DNA of 64,000 nt from the NCBI GenBank assembly GCA_020634565.1, contig JACKBN010000015.1, positions 95,727 to 159,726 of the forward strand, read 5' to 3'. This DNA comes from Ardenticatenaceae bacterium (GTDB taxonomy: Bacteria; Chloroflexota; Anaerolineae; Promineifilales; Promineifilaceae). A program made the translations under genes and the position numbers. Below are positions 42,271 through 50,857 of this stretch, one piece after another (position 1 is the stretch's first letter; each line of letters opens with the position of its first letter). The notes under the pieces are model-generated. The model worked only from the letters and a program-made list of their open reading frames with translations. It had not been told where the DNA came from and searched no databases.

Positions 42271-45200
42271 ATGAGCGAACTCATCATTTCTTTGTTAGGA
42301 CGGTTTCAGGCGCAGCTGAATGGCCAGCTGCTCACCCGATTTGAATCGGATAATGCGCGGGCGCTGCTGGCCTACCTGGCCGTAGAAGCGCAGCAGGCGC
42401 ACCGGCGTAACTATCTGGCGGCGCTGTTCTGGCCAGAGCACGATGAAAAAGCGGCACGCAATAATTTGCGGCAAACCCTGTTCAAATTACGCCGTTTGCT
42501 AAATGATGACGGCCGCTCCACCCCCTTCCTCATCGTTACTGCCCAAACCATCCAGTTCAACCTGGCTGCGGCTTGTGAGGTGGACGTGGTGACGGTGCGG
42601 CAACAGCTGGCTACCCAGCAGGCAGCGGCATGGGAAACGGCCGTTACTCACTACACCGCCCCCCTGCTCAGCCAGGCCGCCCTGGTCACCAGCGCCCCCT
42701 TCGAGGAATGGCTGCTGCTGGCCCGCGAACAGCTGCACCAGCAGGTGATGACGGCCTGTGACGCCCTGCTGGCCACCGCCCAACAGGCCGCCGACTGGGC
42801 GCAAATTGTGCCGCTGGCCACCCGGCAGCTGGCGCTAGATCCCTGGCGTGAAAGCACCGCTCGCAGCCTGATGCAGGCATTGGCCGCCCAGGGGCAGCGC
42901 AGCGCGGCGTTGGCTGTTTACCAACAGTGCCGCGAGACGCTCTGGCAAGAGTTGGGCGTATTGCCCATGCCCGAAACCGTTGCCCTGGCCGAGCAGATTA
43001 AATTGGGCGACGTGGGGGAAACGGCCGTTGCCATCCCTACCCCCGCACCTGCCAGCCAACCCCCGCGCCACAACCTGCCCGCCGACCTCACCCCGTTTAT
43101 TGGGCGGCAGGCGCAGCGGGATCAGCTTCAGGCACACCTGGCGACCCCTGGCTGTCGCTTGCTCACTCTCACCGGCATTGGCGGCATTGGCAAAACCCGG
43201 CTGGCCCTGCAAGCCGCCCGTGACCGATATGCCGACTACTCGGATGGCGTATGGTGGGTGCCATTGGCCGGTTTGTTGCCGGACAGTACGCCAGAGCAGC
43301 TAGACGCCGCCGTGGCTGAGGCCCTACCCTTCGCTCCGTCTGGTGCGGCTCCGCTGAGGCAGCAAATCCACCACTTTTTGCAAAACCGGCAGGTGCTGCT
43401 GCTGTTCGACAATGGCGAGCATTTGGCGGTGCTGTCCGGCTACCTGACCGGGCTTTTGGAGGCGCTGCCGGGGCTGCAATGCCTGGTGACGGCCCGCGAG
43501 CCGTTGGGACTGCCCGCTGAATGGCTGCTGCCCGTGCCGCCTCTGGGCTATACCGGCCCCAACGCCGACGAGACCGACGCGGTGCGCCTCTTCTTCCAGC
43601 ACGCCCGGATGATGCGCCCCAGTTTTCCCCTGTCGGTGGTGGATGAGCCGCTGGTGGCCCGCATTTGTGCGCTGCTGGGTGGCCATCCGCTAGCGATTGA
43701 GCTGGCGGCGGGCTGGGTCGATACGCTGGACTGTCGCGACATTGTGGCCGAACTTGGGGCGGGTTTTGCCATTTTGCAGGAGAGTTCGCGGGAACGGCCG
43801 TTGCGCCACGTGAGCATGGAGCAAATTTTGCGGCAAACCTGGCAGCGCCTTTCCCCGGCCGAGCAGCGGGTGCTGAGCCAGCTGTCTGTTTTTCGCGGTG
43901 GCTGCACCCGCGAGGCGGCCCAGCAGGTGGCCGAAGCGCAACTGCCGTTGCTCAAGCGGCTGGTGGATCGATCGTTGTTGCATATGGAGCGCGTGGCGGA
44001 ACGGCCGTCGCGTTACGTGCTGCATGAGCTAGTGCGGCTGTTTGCCTGGGGCCAGTTAGGGGTAGAAACGGCCGTGGTGCAGCAGCGCCATGCCACATTT
44101 TTTGCCAGCCTGCTGGCGGCTCAGGCCGAGCGACAGCGCAGCGCTGCTTATCTGGACGCCATGCGCCAAATCGAGCCAGAGATGGATAACATTGCGGTGG
44201 CCTGGCAGTGGGCGCTGGCTCAGGCCGACTGTGCCTTTTTTGCCCAAAGCGTGGATGCTGTCAGCAGTTACCTGCACCATAATGCCCGCCACGCCGAAGG
44301 AGTGCGCTTGCTGGAAGCGGCGCTGGCTGTCTGTGGCAATGCGGCCCACAGCTACCGCTTGCGTAACCGCCTGGCGCAACTGCACAGCTGGGGCGCAACC
44401 GACATGGTGCAGGGGCAGGCGCTGGCTCAAGCTGCTTTTCGCGCGGCTCATGCTGCCAGCGATTGGGTCGAGGCGGCTTACGCTTGCTTTCAATGGGCCA
44501 TTACCTTGCAGCGCACGGGCGATTTTGAACCCGCCTGGCAAAAGCTGGAGGAGGGGCTGGCGCTGCTGGAAAACAGCGCTGCCGACTGGCTGCGGGCTTC
44601 GCTGGCGACGCGGCTTTGCCTGAATGCGCCGCCGCTGTCTCGGTTGGCGGAGGGGGAACGATACGGCCGTCTGGCCCAAGAAATGGCCCAACGGTTGGGG
44701 CAGCCGCTGGTGCAGTGGCAGGCGGAATATGCCCTGTCCGTGCTTTACTGGCACATGGGCGATTTGCCCCAGGCAGAACGGCATGCGGCGGCTTCTGTGG
44801 CGGTGTTGGCGGGGGATGATTTTGTCAATTTCCGTGCGATTTCCATCCAGATGCAGGCGTTTGTACTGCACCGGCAGCAGCGGCTGGATGAGGCACTCGT
44901 ATTGATGGATGCAGCGGAAACGGTGGCCCGGCAGGTGGGCGATCAGGATTTGTTGGCCAGTTTGTGGAGTGCCAAGGGGGAAATTGCTCTGGAGCAGCAG
45001 CGCTGGGGTGATGCGGCACAGGTGCTGCTCCAGGCGCAGGCCATTGACCAGCAAGCGGGCAACAAGTGGCGGCTAAGCCAGACGCTGTTTTTGCGGGCGA
45101 TGGCGCTGCATTATTTGGGGGAAGTGAGGGAAGCGACCGTTTTGCTGCAAGAGGGTTTGTCGTTGGCGGATAGTCTACGAGAACCGTTTATTACCTTTGT

Positions 45201-45429
45201 CTGCCTGTCCACCTTGCTGCGCTGGCTGGCACTGCTAGGCGAAACAACCTTGGCGACCGACGTGGCCGCCTATCTGCACCATCGTGCCAATTTGGTGGCC
45301 GACCAGCTAGAAGAAGTAGTTGCGCTACAGGCTGAATTTGACATAATAATTGGAGAGGCTGCGCCCACGTGGGAGAGTTTGCTAGGCAAACTTCAGCAGA
45401 TTGTGGCGCAGCATGCAGCGAGCGACTAG
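42271..45429 (+). CDS. SARP/BTAD-family transcriptional regulator with NB-ARC ATPase and TPR repeats
   Basis: 1052 aa. Residues about 5-95: winged-helix OmpR-like DNA-binding domain (LLGRFQAQLNGQ, RRNYLAALFWPEHDEKAARNNLRQTLFKLRRLL). About 100-245: bacterial transcriptional activation domain with TPR-like helices. About 270-560: NB-ARC/AAA ATPase, FIGRQAQRDQL and Walker A TGIGGIGKTR at 301-310, LLLFDNGEHL as Walker B, GGHPLAIELAAGW. The remainder is TPR-like helical repeats. A signal-transducing STAND regulator that should oligomerise on ligand binding. It probably acts on the divergent secreted-protein operon through the palindrome at 42228. Contains six ACGGCCGT copies. Confidence 0.93.
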   Translation: MSELIISLLGRFQAQLNGQLLTRFESDNARALLAYLAVEAQQAHRRNYLAALFWPEHDEKAARNNLRQTLFKLRRLLNDDGRSTPFLIVTAQTIQFNLAAACEVDVVTVRQQLATQQAAAWETAVTHYTAPLLSQAALVTSAPFEEWLLLAREQLHQQVMTACDALLATAQQAADWAQIVPLATRQLALDPWRESTARSLMQALAAQGQRSAALAVYQQCRETLWQELGVLPMPETVALAEQIKLGDVGETAVAIPTPAPASQPPRHNLPADLTPFIGRQAQRDQLQAHLATPGCRLLTLTGIGGIGKTRLALQAARDRYADYSDGVWWVPLAGLLPDSTPEQLDAAVAEALPFAPSGAAPLRQQIHHFLQNRQVLLLFDNGEHLAVLSGYLTGLLEALPGLQCLVTAREPLGLPAEWLLPVPPLGYTGPNADETDAVRLFFQHARMMRPSFPLSVVDEPLVARICALLGGHPLAIELAAGWVDTLDCRDIVAELGAGFAILQESSRERPLRHVSMEQILRQTWQRLSPAEQRVLSQLSVFRGGCTREAAQQVAEAQLPLLKRLVDRSLLHMERVAERPSRYVLHELVRLFAWGQLGVETAVVQQRHATFFASLLAAQAERQRSAAYLDAMRQIEPEMDNIAVAWQWALAQADCAFFAQSVDAVSSYLHHNARHAEGVRLLEAALAVCGNAAHSYRLRNRLAQLHSWGATDMVQGQALAQAAFRAAHAASDWVEAAYACFQWAITLQRTGDFEPAWQKLEEGLALLENSAADWLRASLATRLCLNAPPLSRLAEGERYGRLAQEMAQRLGQPLVQWQAEYALSVLYWHMGDLPQAERHAAASVAVLAGDDFVNFRAISIQMQAFVLHRQQRLDEALVLMDAAETVARQVGDQDLLASLWSAKGEIALEQQRWGDAAQVLLQAQAIDQQAGNKWRLSQTLFLRAMALHYLGEVREATVLLQEGLSLADSLREPFITFVCLSTLLRWLALLGETTLATDVAAYLHHRANLVADQLEEVVALQAEFDIIIGEAAPTWESLLGKLQQIVAQHAASD

Positions 45430-45479
45430 GTAATTGGGTCAATTTGTTGTGGGCAAAAACAAGACTTAATCTTTTTTGC

Positions 45480-46385
45480 TTACGGATTGGGCATGAGTTT
45501 GACGCTGCGACGGCCGTTTATCAGTAAAATGCCTCCGCCAATTAGCACCATCCCGGCCATCATCCAGCCCGTGATCGTCTCATCCAGCCAGAGCACGCCG
45601 GTGATGGCGGCTACCACAGGGATGACGTAGCTGGTGAGCGAAAACGCCGTAGCGCCAAATCGCTTGGTAATGTTGAAGGCTAGAATTTGCGCTGAAAACG
45701 CGCCGATGAAGGCCGCATAGACCAGCGAAAACCAGCCGCTGCCGGTTACTTGCGACAAGTCGATGCCGCGCAGCAGGATAGCCACGGGTAGGACCGTTAA
45801 TCCAGCAACCGTGAGGCGAACGGCCGTTACATCAAACGAGCTGAAATCTTGCATGTGCCGCCGGATTAAAATCGTACCGGCCGTTTCAAACAGCATGGCG
45901 GCAATGACCAACACATACCCGATCGGGTTGCCCTGGCTCACATCGGGCAGACCGCTTTCGCCACGCAGCACGATGAGCGCCGCGCCAGACAGGGCCAACA
46001 GCACGCCCAACACTTTGCGGGGCGTCATTCGCTCGTCGGGCAAGAAGAAGTGAGCGGCAATGGAGATGTAGGCAGGTGCGGTGGTGATGAGCAGGGCGGT
46101 AACGCCGCTGGATTGAAAGGTGAGGGAAGTGACAACGGCCGTCATGGGGATGGCCGTGCTGACAATGCCCAGAAAGGTAGCGTAAAGCCAGAGCTTGCGG
46201 TCGGTGGGGATGATGCGGCGGCCTGAAAAGGTGTAAACCGCCACAAAGGCCAGGCTGGCCATCAACAGGCGAATGCCGACAAAAACCATCGGGTCGAACT
46301 GCCCCACGCCAATGCGCATGATTACCAGGTTTGTGCCCCACAAAAGGCCCAGCAGGCCCACGTAGGGGAGAGCTTTCGTATGCAT
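45480..46385 (-). CDS. EamA/DMT-superfamily transporter
   Basis: 301 aa with ten membrane helices in two EamA repeats (LPYVGLLGLLWGTNLVIMRIGV and IGYVLVIAAMLFETAGTILIRR as repeat starts; ITTAPAYISIAAHFFLPDERMT at the end of repeat 1). Exporter of metabolites, substrate unknown. ATG 46385 starts just before the first helix and is preferred over TTG 46427. Part of a minus-strand set with the two small genes upstream. Confidence 0.9.
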   Translation of the reverse strand: MHTKALPYVGLLGLLWGTNLVIMRIGVGQFDPMVFVGIRLLMASLAFVAVYTFSGRRIIPTDRKLWLYATFLGIVSTAIPMTAVVTSLTFQSSGVTALLITTAPAYISIAAHFFLPDERMTPRKVLGVLLALSGAALIVLRGESGLPDVSQGNPIGYVLVIAAMLFETAGTILIRRHMQDFSSFDVTAVRLTVAGLTVLPVAILLRGIDLSQVTGSGWFSLVYAAFIGAFSAQILAFNITKRFGATAFSLTSYVIPVVAAITGVLWLDETITGWMMAGMVLIGGGILLINGRRSVKLMPNP

Positions 46386-46419
46386 AAGGGGTGAATAATA
46401 ACGTGTTGTGGTGGATTTG

Positions 46420-46863
46420 CTAATCAAACGGCCGTTGCCGTTCTAGTGGAGGGTCGAGGGGATGGAAACGGCCGTCGCTGCTGGAAATGTAGGCAGCAGC
46501 CGTCAGGCCACCGGAATAGGTTGGCTGCCAGATTACCAGATCACGTCGCCAATGATCATCCACATTTTGCCGCGAGACGTAGGCCGGCCGAATGTCGTTG
46601 AACAGATCGTTGTCAAACCAGGAATCCAGCACCGTTTGCTCGCCGCCAGCCGAGACAATAATTTTGGCCGCGCCGTTGTCTCCCTGAGCGATGGTATAGG
46701 TTTGTGTTTCCAACGTGGCGGAAAAGGAGCCAACCCGAAAGGGTTGAACGGCTTCATAGTCTAAACCCCGTGGTGGCAGGAAAAAGTAGGCGATTACGCC
46801 AAGGCTGATGAGCAGGATGAGGCCGATGAAGCCGCTAATTTTGAAAAATTGTTTTGTTTGCAT
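46420..46863 (-). CDS. Membrane-anchored hypothetical protein
   Basis: 147 aa. One N-terminal helix (FIGLILLISLGVIAYFFLPP), then an extracytoplasmic beta-rich domain (FRVGSFSATLETQTYTIAQGD, AKIIVSAGGEQTVLDSWFDNDLF, RRDLVIWQPTYSGGLTAAAYISS). ATG 46863; the open frame further upstream overlaps the previous gene. Unknown function; 11 bp after the preceding stop. Confidence 0.68.
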   Translation of the reverse strand: MQTKQFFKISGFIGLILLISLGVIAYFFLPPRGLDYEAVQPFRVGSFSATLETQTYTIAQGDNGAAKIIVSAGGEQTVLDSWFDNDLFNDIRPAYVSRQNVDDHWRRDLVIWQPTYSGGLTAAAYISSSDGRFHPLDPPLERQRPFD

Positions 46864-46874
46864 CTGTGAATGGT

Positions 46875-47246
46875 TCAATTGGCGCTTAAGAGAGCCTTGA
46901 TTTTGTATAGAAACGATTGCGGGGCTTGGCTGGCAGCACGGCGGAACCGTTTTTCCCACCAGCCTGCGCCACCGCCGGAAACTGCTTCCCAGCCGCTGCT
47001 GTGCAAATGGTTAACAAGATCGCGGTGCACGCCAACGTGGGCGGCGTTGCGCTGGTTAGGTGCGCCTTCGGCAATGCGCCCAAAGGGAACTTCGGCGGAT
47101 TTGCCTGCGGTGTAACGGCCGTTCTCCCCCTTGGCCTCCGCTTCAAACCACAGCAAACCGTAATTCAGCCCGCCATGCTCGCCGCCCCCCACGTTGTGGT
47201 AGGTGCGAAAAACGATGGTGCAATAATCCCAGGCATCCGGTTCCAT
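46875..47246 (-). CDS. Small hypothetical protein with a GWE motif (DUF4177-like)
   Basis: 123 aa. DAWDYCTIVFRTYHNVGG at the start and VGVHRDLVNHLHSSGWEAVSGG near the end resemble the WEY...LNxLGxxGWE pattern of DUF4177 proteins. The C-terminus is basic. Chosen over an overlapping plus-strand frame (46917-47276), which has no such pattern. First gene of the small minus-strand set. Confidence 0.6.
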   Translation of the reverse strand: MEPDAWDYCTIVFRTYHNVGGGEHGGLNYGLLWFEAEAKGENGRYTAGKSAEVPFGRIAEGAPNQRNAAHVGVHRDLVNHLHSSGWEAVSGGGAGWWEKRFRRAASQAPQSFLYKIKALLSAN

Positions 47247-47345
47247 GAGCGGAATTCCTTACTAATTGAAGCTTGATAGTAGGGGAATCTTGGGGGAAAA
47301 CGGCCGTATTGTCAACGCCAGCGTCACGATTATGTTGATTTGTCT

Positions 47346-47375
47346 ATATATTGCATAAGATTTCGGGCAATATAT
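47346..47375. promoter_or_regulatory. Operator-like inverted repeat abutting the ABC exporter promoter
   Basis: ATATATTGC (47346-47354) and GCAATATAT (47367-47375), perfect 9-bp arms, 12-nt centre. The right arm shares its last base with the -35 hexamer. A second palindrome (GTTTAAAC, 47422-47429) follows downstream of the expected transcription start. Confidence 0.6.
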
Positions 47376-47403
47376 TGACAAAAACTGTGCAATTGTTTAT
47401 CAT
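47375..47403 (+). promoter_or_regulatory. Promoter of the ABC exporter operon
   Basis: TTGACA at 47375-47380, 17-bp spacer, TATCAT at 47398-47403. Expected start near 47410; leader about 70 nt to the ATG at 47483. Confidence 0.78.
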
Positions 47404-47482
47404 GAGTCCATTCGTTAAACCGTTTAAACTTTGCCAAAAAACCGGTCCGCATAGATTCAGTTGCTGGTAAGGGAGCGTGAAG

Positions 47483-48454
47483 ATGTCAAACCGAGAAATT
47501 AATGTTCAAAATTTAGTGAAGCAATATTCAGGGGGCGTAACGGCCGTAAATGATGTCTCGTTCAGCGTAAAGTCTGGCGAGATTTTTGGCTTTTTAGGTC
47601 CCAACGGCGCTGGTAAAAGCACCACCATCAAAATTCTGACCACCCTGGCGCTGCCCTCAGATGGGAAAGCGGCCGTTGGTGGTTACGATGTGGTGCATGA
47701 GGCCGATCTGGTTCGCCGCATTGCAGGCGTGGCCCTGCAAGACATTGGCCTCGATCCGCTCATGAAGCCGATGGAGTTGCTTTCCATGCAGGCCCAATTG
47801 TTTGGAGCATCGCGGCAGCAAGCCAAAGCGCGCGCCAGCGAGCTGGTTGAGCTGGTTCGCCTGACTGAAGCGGTGGACCGGCGCGTGGGCACGTACAGCG
47901 GCGGGATGCGCCGTCGTTTGGATTTAGCGCTGGCCCTGGTGCACAAGCCAGACATCCTCTTTTTGGATGAGCCAACCACCGGGCTGGACCCCGCCAGCCG
48001 CCGCGACGTATGGGAAGAAGTGCGCCGCCTCAACAAAGAATTGGGCATGACCATCTTCCTCACCACCCAATATTTGGAAGAAGCAGATGAGTTGGCCGAG
48101 CGCATTGCCATCATCGACAAAGGCAGAATTGCCAAGCGCGGCTCCCCGGCCCAACTCAAAGCAGGCGTCGGCAAAGAGTCCATCAATTTGGCCTTCGACA
48201 ACCGGGAGCTGGCTGAAAAAGCCCGCGCCGAACTCAGCGACATGGCCGATAACATCCAGACCGATCGCGACATGGTGCGCCTTTACATGAGCCAGGCCGC
48301 CCAGACAATTCCGGCCGTGGTCAACCGGCTCCAGTCCGCAAAATTAGACCCGATTTCGCTCACGCTCACGCAGCCCACGCTGGATGACGTTTTCTTGCAA
48401 GTCACCGGCCAGCGTCTTTCGGTAGAAGATAAAGAAGCAGCAAAGGCAGGATAA
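47483..48454 (+). CDS. ABC-2 exporter ATP-binding protein (DrrA-like)
   Basis: 323 aa. Walker A GPNGAGKSTT, Q-loop VALQDIGLDPLM, signature YSGGMRRRLDLA, Walker B LFLDEPTTGLDP, and the C-terminal extension typical of daunorubicin-resistance-type ATPases. GGGAG at 47471-47475 is 7 nt before the ATG at 47483; the GTG at 47477 is too near. Forms an exporter with the next gene, substrate probably a drug or lipid. Expression is likely controlled at the palindrome upstream, by a regulator not encoded nearby. Confidence 0.93.
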   Translation: MSNREINVQNLVKQYSGGVTAVNDVSFSVKSGEIFGFLGPNGAGKSTTIKILTTLALPSDGKAAVGGYDVVHEADLVRRIAGVALQDIGLDPLMKPMELLSMQAQLFGASRQQAKARASELVELVRLTEAVDRRVGTYSGGMRRRLDLALALVHKPDILFLDEPTTGLDPASRRDVWEEVRRLNKELGMTIFLTTQYLEEADELAERIAIIDKGRIAKRGSPAQLKAGVGKESINLAFDNRELAEKARAELSDMADNIQTDRDMVRLYMSQAAQTIPAVVNRLQSAKLDPISLTLTQPTLDDVFLQVTGQRLSVEDKEAAKAG

Positions 48455-48458
48455 GCAA

Positions 48459-49295
48459 ATGACAACACAAGTTTCTGTACAAAATACATTTAATGTTCGC
48501 CAGCAAAAAGGGCATGATAAAGCCAATCTTGCCCTGCAAATTTGGCTCGTCACCTGGCGCAGCCTGACAACCATCTTTCGCACACCGGTAGCGCTTTTTC
48601 CGCCGCTGGCCATCAGCATTTTCTTTTTGGTCATTTATGAATCGACGTTGGGTGGGGCCGCGGCCTTTATCCCCAATTTGAGTGGCAACAGCTATCTGGG
48701 CTTCATTTTGCCGCTGTCTATTGTGAGTTCTTCGCTTTCTGGCGCAGGCATTGCGGCCCAGAACATGGTGCGGGATATCGAAAGTGGCTACTTTGACAAG
48801 CTGCTGCTCACCCCAATTAGCCGAGCGGCATTGCTGCTGGGGCCAATCCTGGCGGGTGCGCTTATTTTGGGCATTCAGGCCAGCATTGTTATTGGCGTAG
48901 CCCTGATTATGGGCCTGGAATCAGCAACGGGTTTTGCTGGGCTGCTGCTGGTGGTGGGTCTGGCGATTTTGCTAGGCACCGGGTTTGCTGGCTTTACGGT
49001 TTCGGCCGCTTTGGGCAGCGGCAGCGCGGCGGCCACGCAAGGCGCCAGCTTCATCTTCTTCCCGCTTACCTTCCTGACGGCCAGCTTTGTGCCGCTGGAT
49101 TTGCTGGACGGTTGGTTGAAAACGGCCGCTACCTTCAACCCCATCACTTACGTCCTGGAAGCGATGCGGGCCACGCTGAACACCGGTTGGGACAGCACAC
49201 TTATTTGGCAAGGGGTACTCGCCTGCCTCATTCTGGGTGGGGCAATGTTTGCCCTGGCCGTCTACGCTTTGCGCGTGCGTACGCGGCGCTCGTAA
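48459..49295 (+). CDS. ABC-2 type permease (DrrB-like)
   Basis: 278 aa, six membrane helices. Family features: WRSLTTIFRTPVALFPPLAISIFF at the first helix, NMVRDIESGYFDKLLLTPISRAALLLG coupling segment, and FFPLTFLTASFVPLDLLDGWLKTAATFNPITYVLEAMRA near the end. Partner of the ATPase 4 bp upstream. Followed by a terminator at 49332. Confidence 0.92.
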   Translation: MTTQVSVQNTFNVRQQKGHDKANLALQIWLVTWRSLTTIFRTPVALFPPLAISIFFLVIYESTLGGAAAFIPNLSGNSYLGFILPLSIVSSSLSGAGIAAQNMVRDIESGYFDKLLLTPISRAALLLGPILAGALILGIQASIVIGVALIMGLESATGFAGLLLVVGLAILLGTGFAGFTVSAALGSGSAAATQGASFIFFPLTFLTASFVPLDLLDGWLKTAATFNPITYVLEAMRATLNTGWDSTLIWQGVLACLILGGAMFALAVYALRVRTRRS

Positions 49296-49331
49296 TGTGA
49301 AATTGGGGAGCTGAATGGAATAGAGAGATTG

Positions 49332-49362
49332 GAGACTGGAGATTTTCCAGTCTCTTTTTTTT
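49332..49362 (+). terminator. Rho-independent terminator after the ABC exporter
   Basis: 9-bp stem GAGACTGGA/TCCAGTCTC (49332-49340 with 49346-49354), 5-nt loop, eight T at 49355-49362. Confidence 0.9.
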
Positions 49363-49368
49363 GTAGCT

Positions 49369-49408
49369 GCGGTTTCTTACTGTGCTTTTTAACGCAGTAA
49401 GAAACCGC
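49369..49408. repeat. Perfect 14-bp inverted repeat between convergent genes
   Basis: GCGGTTTCTTACTG (49369-49382) and exact complement (49395-49408), 12-nt loop. Just after the stop of rocD on the minus strand; lacks a clear T run there, so it is probably a dispersed palindrome that also helps termination. Confidence 0.7.
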
Positions 49409-49417
49409 GGTTACTTT

Positions 49418-50611
49418 TTAGGGCATTTGCAAAACGTCTTCGATATGTTCCAAGGCCCAATCGATTTCTTCTTTGTTGATGACCAGTGGTGGGGCAAAGC
49501 GAATCACGTTTTCATGCGTTTCTTTACATAAAATGCCACGATCCTGCAATGTCTCGCAGAAGCGGCGGGAGCGGGTGTGTAGCTCGACACCGATGAACAG
49601 CCCCTTGCCGCGCACCTCTTTGATGTGCTCGCTTTCGATGCGCTGGAGGCGACCTTTGAAGTATTCGCCCAGCTCGCGGGAGCGGGCCACCATGTTTTCA
49701 TCGACCAGGGCTTTGAGGGCGGCGCGCCCTACGGCCGCTCCCAGCGGATTGCCGCCAAAGGTGCTGCCGTGGTCACCGGGGTGGAACAGTCCCAGCACGT
49801 TGCGGTCGCTGAGGACGGCCGAAACTGGATAAAAACCACCGCTCAACGCCTTACCCACAATCGTCACGTCTGCCTTTACACCTTCATGATGGCAGGCGAA
49901 TAGTTCGCCCGTACGGCCGAATCCCGTCTGAATTTCATCGGCCACAAACAGGACATTGTTTTGCTGGCAAATGTCGTACGCTTCTTTGAGGAAGCCCTCA
50001 GGTGGGATGATGACGCCGCCTTCGCCCTGGATGGGTTCGACCAGGAAGGCTACGGTGTTGGGAGTGATAGCGGCTTCAAGCGCGGCCGTATCGCCGTAGG
50101 GAATCATGACAAAGCCGGGTGTAAACGGGCCGAAGTGGCGTTTGTAGTCCGCTTCGCTGGAAAAGCCGATGATGGTGGTGGTCCGGCCGTGGAAGTTGCC
50201 TTCACACACAATGATTTCGGCCTGGTTGTCGGGCACGTGCTTGACTTCATAACCCCATTTGCGGGCGGCTTTAACGGCCGTTTCTACCGCTTCGGCCCCC
50301 GTATTCATGGGTAGCGCCATCTCGTAGTTGGTGAGTTCGCATAACTCTTTGAGGAATGGCCCCATCTGGTCGTTGCGGAAGGCGCGCGAGGTAAGGGTGA
50401 CCTTGTGCATTTGCTCCGTGGCGGCAGCCATGATGCCGGGATGACAATGCCCCTGATTGACGGCCGAATACGCTGCCAGACAATCCAGATACTTTTTGCC
50501 GTCTACATCATAAACCCAAACGCCTTCTGCCTTTTCAATTACCACGTCCAACGGATGGTAGTTGTGGGCGCTGTAGGTTTCATCGAGTTCAATAAATTTT
50601 TGACTGTTCAT
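49418..50611 (-). CDS. rocD: Ornithine aminotransferase
   Basis: PLP enzyme of 397 aa transferring the delta-amino group of ornithine to 2-oxoglutarate, giving glutamate semialdehyde. Class III features: VYDVDGKKYLDCLAAYSAVNQGHCHP, NTGAEAVETAVKAARKWGY, EGNFHGRTTTIIGFSSEADY, EPIQGEGGVIIPPEGFL, ADEIQTGFGRTG, PLP lysine in VGKALSGGFYPVSAVL, GSTFGGNPLGAA. These strings are characteristic of ornithine--oxo-acid transaminase rather than acetylornithine or GABA enzymes. AAGGAG lies 11 nt before the ATG. Confidence 0.93.
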   Translation of the reverse strand: MNSQKFIELDETYSAHNYHPLDVVIEKAEGVWVYDVDGKKYLDCLAAYSAVNQGHCHPGIMAAATEQMHKVTLTSRAFRNDQMGPFLKELCELTNYEMALPMNTGAEAVETAVKAARKWGYEVKHVPDNQAEIIVCEGNFHGRTTTIIGFSSEADYKRHFGPFTPGFVMIPYGDTAALEAAITPNTVAFLVEPIQGEGGVIIPPEGFLKEAYDICQQNNVLFVADEIQTGFGRTGELFACHHEGVKADVTIVGKALSGGFYPVSAVLSDRNVLGLFHPGDHGSTFGGNPLGAAVGRAALKALVDENMVARSRELGEYFKGRLQRIESEHIKEVRGKGLFIGVELHTRSRRFCETLQDRGILCKETHENVIRFAPPLVINKEEIDWALEHIEDVLQMP

Positions 50612-50652
50612 AATGAATCAATCTCCTTGCCAATGGGTATGGGAATACAGGT

Positions 50653-50681
50653 GTAGAGACGCTGCATGGCAACGTCTCTAC
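50653..50681. repeat. GTAGAGACG dispersed palindrome
   Basis: GTAGAGACG (50653-50661) and CGTCTCTAC (50673-50681) with an 11-nt centre. The word is familiar from dispersed palindromes in cyanobacteria and other phyla; only one copy was seen in the window. Confidence 0.6.
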
Positions 50682-50685
50682 TGAT

Positions 50686-50732
50686 AAAAAAAAGCCTGAT
50701 CAAATCGGACAATTGTCCGGTCATCAGGCTTT
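50686..50732 (-). terminator. Rho-independent terminator of the tgt-uppP-PstS operon
   Basis: On the minus strand AAAGCCTGAT (50723-50732) pairs with ATCAGGCTTT (50691-50700), followed by a T run (50686-50693). The loop contains a perfect 14-bp palindrome CGGACAATTGTCCG (50706-50719). The next 125 bp to the gene show nothing else. Confidence 0.88.
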
Positions 50733-50857
50733 GCTCAGACAGTATGTTCAGGTGGTCATACCGTCATCTTTTCACAAAAACTATACTGTTTTCTAAGAGC
50801 CAATTATAGATTTGCTTCTGGTTTCTGTCTACGGGCAAAATCAATCAACGCACTGCA

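Noticed and set aside
44056..45054. Minus-strand open frame (332 codons) opposite the SARP regulator
   Set aside because: No domain, and it lies opposite regular TPR-like repeats of a convincing protein.
46917..47276. Plus-strand open frame (119 codons) opposite the DUF4177-like gene
   Set aside because: The minus-strand frame has a family-like GWE pattern and fits a same-strand gene set; the plus-strand frame has neither.
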